64,000 bases of DNA from an uncultured Candidatus Melainabacteria bacterium (GTDB taxonomy: Bacteria > Cyanobacteriota > Vampirovibrionia > Gastranaerophilales > Gastranaerophilaceae): positions 561,225 to 625,224 of the forward strand of contig CAKULF010000001.1 in NCBI GenBank assembly GCA_934667125.1, written 5' to 3'. The position numbers and the translations under genes are program-made. This document shows, in pieces, positions 60,757 through 64,000 of the stretch. The first letter of the stretch is position 1, and each line of letters opens with the position of its first letter. A model generated the notes under the pieces. That model was not told the DNA's origin and searched no databases. It saw nothing but the letters and a program-made list of their open reading frames with translations.

Positions 60757-63066
60757 ATGACACAAGGCTTCTTTCAATTTAATAATTCTATTATAAACAA
60801 AATATTAAATTTTACCAACTCTACTTTTGATTTACTATTTTTATCGGGTCAAAAAGGAAGCGCCAAAAGCGAAACCATCGCAAAAGTTCTTCCGGAATTA
60901 GATAGCAATACTCTTGTTTTTCAGCACTTTTGCTTTGAAAACACAACAATAAATGACTTCATTTTAAATTTTTATGACGCTTTAAGAAATTTTTCTCTTG
61001 CTCAAAAAATTTCTTTAAAAAAGTTTACAACAAACAATCTTGAAGATAAGGTTTGTCATTATTTCAAAACCATAAATCAGGAGTGTTTGGTTGTTGTCGA
61101 AAATTTTGAATGCGTTGAAAGCAATATCGAAATAATCAATTTTTTATCTCATCTTGCGACTTACGAAAATGTTAAAATAATTATTTTAACAAGAAATGAA
61201 AAGAAAAATCTTTTTAAATTCAAACAAATTAAGGTTCAAGAGCTTTCAATCGGACAAATTTCAAAAGAAGAATTTCAAGAAAAATTAACGGTTTTAGCTA
61301 AACCCTTTGATGATGATTTTAAAGAAAAATTTTATAATCTCACAGGCGGAATTGAACTTTATCTTAAAATGAGCGTGAAATTCTGTTCTACAACCGGAAT
61401 TGAGCTTAATGATTTAGTTGATGAATATGATAGAAAAATTGTAATAAATTATATGAGTTTTGAAGAATTTCTTGTTTCAAAATTCATTTCGCTCATTTCA
61501 AGACTACACTTGCCTTTATTTAGGCTTTTATGCTTAATAGCACACCCCGTCAGCAAAGATTTTATCTCAACTTATGAACTTGCAAACGTTGAATATGTCG
61601 GCTATTTAGCCAAAAACTACCTTGTTTCATTTTTTAGAGATGAATTTTATGTAAAAGATTATTTTAAAAATCATGTTTTGAAAACTTTTTCAATCCAAGA
61701 AAAAATTTCAAACTATAAAACTTTAACTCAAATATATGAGCTTGAACTTACAAAAAGCCCGAAAGACAGGCTATTAAGGCTTTCTCGTGAAACAATAAGA
61801 AAAGAAATAGAAAGATTTAACAGTCTGACTCCAACAATTAATGCCTCTAAATCCAACTCCATGCCTTATTTGGGGCTTGGTTCTTGGAAAGATGATAAAG
61901 CCAAAGAAAAATCGAAACTGGCAGAAAAACTTGAAAAAATAAAAGAAAAAAGAAAATTATTAGCCTCAAAACAAACAAGAACAGTAGAAGACGACAGGCA
62001 AATCAGGCTAATTCAAGAAGAAAAAGATAAAGAAAGACAATTTATCATTTCCTTAATTAATAATGCCAGAAATTTGATTAAAGAATATAAATATAATGAT
62101 TCGATTTCGGAACTCTTAAGAGCTCAAAACACAGACACTGACAAGGAATTTGCTATTGAGATTTTAATGCTTTTAGCAAAAAATTATGAACAATTAAATA
62201 ATGTTCAAACCTCTCAAAAATGTTATTTAGAAGCCTTGAAATTGAGCGTTGAAAACAAAGATTCAAGAAAATTTGAAATAGAATTTTTAATTGCTCAAAC
62301 CAACAAAAAATTGTTTAAAATTAATGTTGCAAGAACCCAATTCGAGCAAATAGCCTATAATTCCAACGCTCCGATTAATTATCAAGCAAAAGCATTTATT
62401 GAACTTGGCGAAATAAACGAATCAAATTCAAACATAAAAGACGCCATTAAACAATATGAAAGAGCGTTGAATATTGTTATTGGAAAAAACAAAGAATTAG
62501 CTTGCAGTGCCTATTACAGGCTTGCAGTTTTATATGATGAAAACCAAGATTATCAAAACGCAATAAAATATTATCAAAAAAATTATTTAACAAGTTCAGA
62601 ATTAAAAGAAAACAAATATTACTCAATTTCGCTTAATAATTTGGCTCAAATATATTCTGAAATGTCTAAATACAAAGAAGCGAGCGACTTTTTAAAGCTT
62701 GCACTGCAATTTGATAGCGAAAACAACAATCTTGAAGATATGTATTTTTCACAAAAAGAACTTGCAAAACTATATACAACGCTCGACAAAACTAGCGCTA
62801 TAGGCTATTTTAAGCAAGCTCTTGATACAGCAAAAAAACTAAAAGATTCATTTAAAGAAGCTTTAATTTATTTTGAAGTCGGCGAATTTTACTATGACAA
62901 ACAAGAGGATGAAAAGGCGCTTATAAGCTTTTTAAACGCCAAAAATGTCTTAAAAAATTCAAACGACACACAAAATACTCAAAGAATTATTTCAAGAATA
63001 AAAGATATTAAAATGCGCTTAAATAGCGTGATATTCAAGGTTATAACGGAAAAATATGATAAATAA
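60757..63066 (+). CDS. STAND-like P-loop ATPase with C-terminal TPR repeats
   Basis: A 769-residue protein. An N-terminal P-loop domain has Walker A GQKGSAKS at residues 31-38 (the usual GK[ST] is preceded by Ala) and a Walker B-like LVVVENFEC near 110, with ILTRNE as sensor. A winged-helix-like region follows, then a charged coiled coil (about 385-440), and TPR-like repeats to the end (AIKQYERALNIV, AIKYYQKNYL, ASDFLKLALQFD). This order is typical of STAND signalling ATPases. I use the ATG at 60757 rather than the TTG at 60706. It diverges from the GH13 operon and ends by overlapping rsmG by 11 nt. The signal it senses is unknown. Confidence 0.8.
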   Translation: MTQGFFQFNNSIINKILNFTNSTFDLLFLSGQKGSAKSETIAKVLPELDSNTLVFQHFCFENTTINDFILNFYDALRNFSLAQKISLKKFTTNNLEDKVCHYFKTINQECLVVVENFECVESNIEIINFLSHLATYENVKIIILTRNEKKNLFKFKQIKVQELSIGQISKEEFQEKLTVLAKPFDDDFKEKFYNLTGGIELYLKMSVKFCSTTGIELNDLVDEYDRKIVINYMSFEEFLVSKFISLISRLHLPLFRLLCLIAHPVSKDFISTYELANVEYVGYLAKNYLVSFFRDEFYVKDYFKNHVLKTFSIQEKISNYKTLTQIYELELTKSPKDRLLRLSRETIRKEIERFNSLTPTINASKSNSMPYLGLGSWKDDKAKEKSKLAEKLEKIKEKRKLLASKQTRTVEDDRQIRLIQEEKDKERQFIISLINNARNLIKEYKYNDSISELLRAQNTDTDKEFAIEILMLLAKNYEQLNNVQTSQKCYLEALKLSVENKDSRKFEIEFLIAQTNKKLFKINVARTQFEQIAYNSNAPINYQAKAFIELGEINESNSNIKDAIKQYERALNIVIGKNKELACSAYYRLAVLYDENQDYQNAIKYYQKNYLTSSELKENKYYSISLNNLAQIYSEMSKYKEASDFLKLALQFDSENNNLEDMYFSQKELAKLYTTLDKTSAIGYFKQALDTAKKLKDSFKEALIYFEVGEFYYDKQEDEKALISFLNAKNVLKNSNDTQNTQRIISRIKDIKMRLNSVIFKVITEKYDK

Positions 63067-63691
63067 TGAAATTTTAAAAAACGAACTTAATTTAGTTCTA
63101 TCAAACGAAATTCAAAACAAGCTGAAACTTTGGCAAGAAGCATTTATTAACTATAATTCTCATACAAATTTAATGAGCAAAAACGATATAGAAGTTCTTT
63201 TTGAAAAACATGTTTTTGACTCACTTGCTATTTATAAATGGAAAAATTTCCTAAACCACAAAACCCTGCTTGATGTCGGCTGTGGGGGTGGATTTCCAAG
63301 CGTTATTTTAGCAATTTGTTTTCCCGATATTAAAGTCATTGCAAATGATTCAAGAATTAAAAAAATCGGCTTTATTAAAGAAATTAAAGAAAAATTGAAC
63401 CTTAAAAATCTTGAAATTTTATATTCAAGAATTGAAGAAGCGCCAAGCCTAAATGTTGACTTAATTGTTTCAAGAGCAGTGGGCAAAATGCTTGATGTGT
63501 ATGATTTATCCAAAAAACATCTTAAAAAAGACGGCGATTTTTTAATCTATAAATCAAAATTATCAAACCAAGATATTGAACAATTTAAGAAAAAATACAA
63601 AAAAGCAAAATTTGAAATTATTGAATATAAGCTTCCTTTGAAAGAAAATTACGAAAGAAATTTAATCATTTTGCATAACTCAAATTGCTAA
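63056..63691 (+). CDS. rsmG: 16S rRNA (guanine527-N7)-methyltransferase
   Basis: SAM-dependent methyltransferase that modifies G527 of 16S rRNA. The 211-residue protein has the SAM loop LLDVGCGGGFPSVILA near residue 73, HTNLMSKNDI, HVFDSL and VSRAVGKM. The first 11 nt overlap the end of the ATPase gene, so it is likely co-transcribed. In many bacteria it is next to mnmG or parA; here it is not. Confidence 0.96.
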   Translation: MINNEILKNELNLVLSNEIQNKLKLWQEAFINYNSHTNLMSKNDIEVLFEKHVFDSLAIYKWKNFLNHKTLLDVGCGGGFPSVILAICFPDIKVIANDSRIKKIGFIKEIKEKLNLKNLEILYSRIEEAPSLNVDLIVSRAVGKMLDVYDLSKKHLKKDGDFLIYKSKLSNQDIEQFKKKYKKAKFEIIEYKLPLKENYERNLIILHNSNC

Positions 63692-63772
63692 TAAAATCTG
63701 TTCTATCGGGCAATTTAAAAAAATTAAAAACGAGCATAATATAAATATCCCTTTAAAGTCTGGAGGTGTATT

Positions 63773-63940
63773 ATGTTTACTAGCTATATGAAAACCCTGC
63801 TAAATAAGATAAATCGCCTTGATAAAAAAGCTACAAATCCGTTTTTAAAAGGCGAATTTGACCCACACAAACGCTTGATGGAACAAACTTATATTTGGGT
63901 TGAAAAACAAAAGGATGAAAAAGAAGAAAATTGTTTTTAA
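63773..63940 (+). CDS. Small ORF, 55 residues
   Basis: A 55-residue ORF with a very good ribosome site (TGGAGG, 8 nt before the ATG). The product starts MFTSYMKTLLNKINRLDKK and ends EEKEENCF-like (KQKDEKEENCF). It is highly charged with a short helical start and a C-terminal Cys. It follows rsmG by 81 nt. I think it is real because of the ribosome site, but I cannot name it. The last 60 bases of the window hold nothing that I can recognise. Confidence 0.5.
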   Translation: MFTSYMKTLLNKINRLDKKATNPFLKGEFDPHKRLMEQTYIWVEKQKDEKEENCF

Positions 63941-64000
63941 ACAAATGTTAACTACCACACAACTCTTTCCTGCTTGTCATTGTTTCGTGGCAGTCTTGCG

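Noticed and set aside
1..64000. CRISPR arrays, insertion sequences, integrases, prophage or toxin-antitoxin genes
   Set aside because: I read for regularly spaced repeats and for transposase, integrase or phage motifs and saw none.

Overview
The window looks like a piece of the chromosome of a Gram-negative, AT-rich bacterium with a compact genome. It carries the lipid A genes lpxD-lpxC-fabZ-lpxA, an exported GH3 enzyme, a flagellin, the MEP pathway gene ispG, a type I glutamine synthetase of the alpha (non-adenylylated) kind, and many small protein families I do not recognise. Several unrelated proteins share an N-terminal motif of the type N-x-x-F-x-G. This combination fits best with a non-photosynthetic relative of cyanobacteria (Candidatus Melainabacteria / Gastranaerophilales). 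That assignment is an inference from gene content and style, not from a marker tree. I see no prophage, insertion sequence, CRISPR array or integrase; this is core and lineage-specific chromosome.

Layout. 1-1550: partial tag (3-methyladenine glycosylase), tRNA-Asp, and rpmA-rplU behind a textbook promoter and a leader hairpin. 1554-5007: unknown proteins, including an AAA+ ATPase followed by a separate copy of its own N-terminal domain. 5061-8464: metG, then a two-gene error-prone repair cassette (UmuD/LexA-like self-cleaving repressor plus UmuC polymerase). 8465-15201: a TIM-barrel isomerase, a small membrane protein, an XRE regulator, and the minus-strand group ffh-trkA-trkH-formyltransferase. 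15277-17700: a coiled-coil protein and the RseP protease; then typA. 19664-23831: three consecutive membrane proteins that look like degenerate complex I subunits NuoL, NuoM and NuoN. 23826-32253: a small exported protein, ispG, a YfcE-like phosphoesterase, an ArnT-like glycosyltransferase, TPR and membrane proteins, gatA and yraN. 32405-40181: a long minus-strand run, lpxD-lpxC-fabZ-lpxA-aminopeptidase-polyprenyl synthase-signal peptidase, then rimM-trmD. 40243-45699: an MFS exporter, flagellin, purA and glnA. 45741-51139: nagZ-like, yihY, nrnA, recR, a TPR/NHL protein and tsaD. 51169-60542: a tightly coupled four-gene operon with two paralogous membrane proteins and two unusual GH13-family enzymes. 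60757-63940: a STAND-like ATPase with TPRs, rsmG and a 55-residue ORF.

The most interesting parts are the hydrophilic-arm-less NuoL/M/N-like cassette, the four-gene membrane/GH13 operon with its divergent STAND-like ATPase, the AAA+ gene next to its stand-alone N-domain paralogue, and a repeated promoter geometry in which the -10 hexamer ends exactly 6 nt before the start codon, predicting leaderless mRNAs for many genes.
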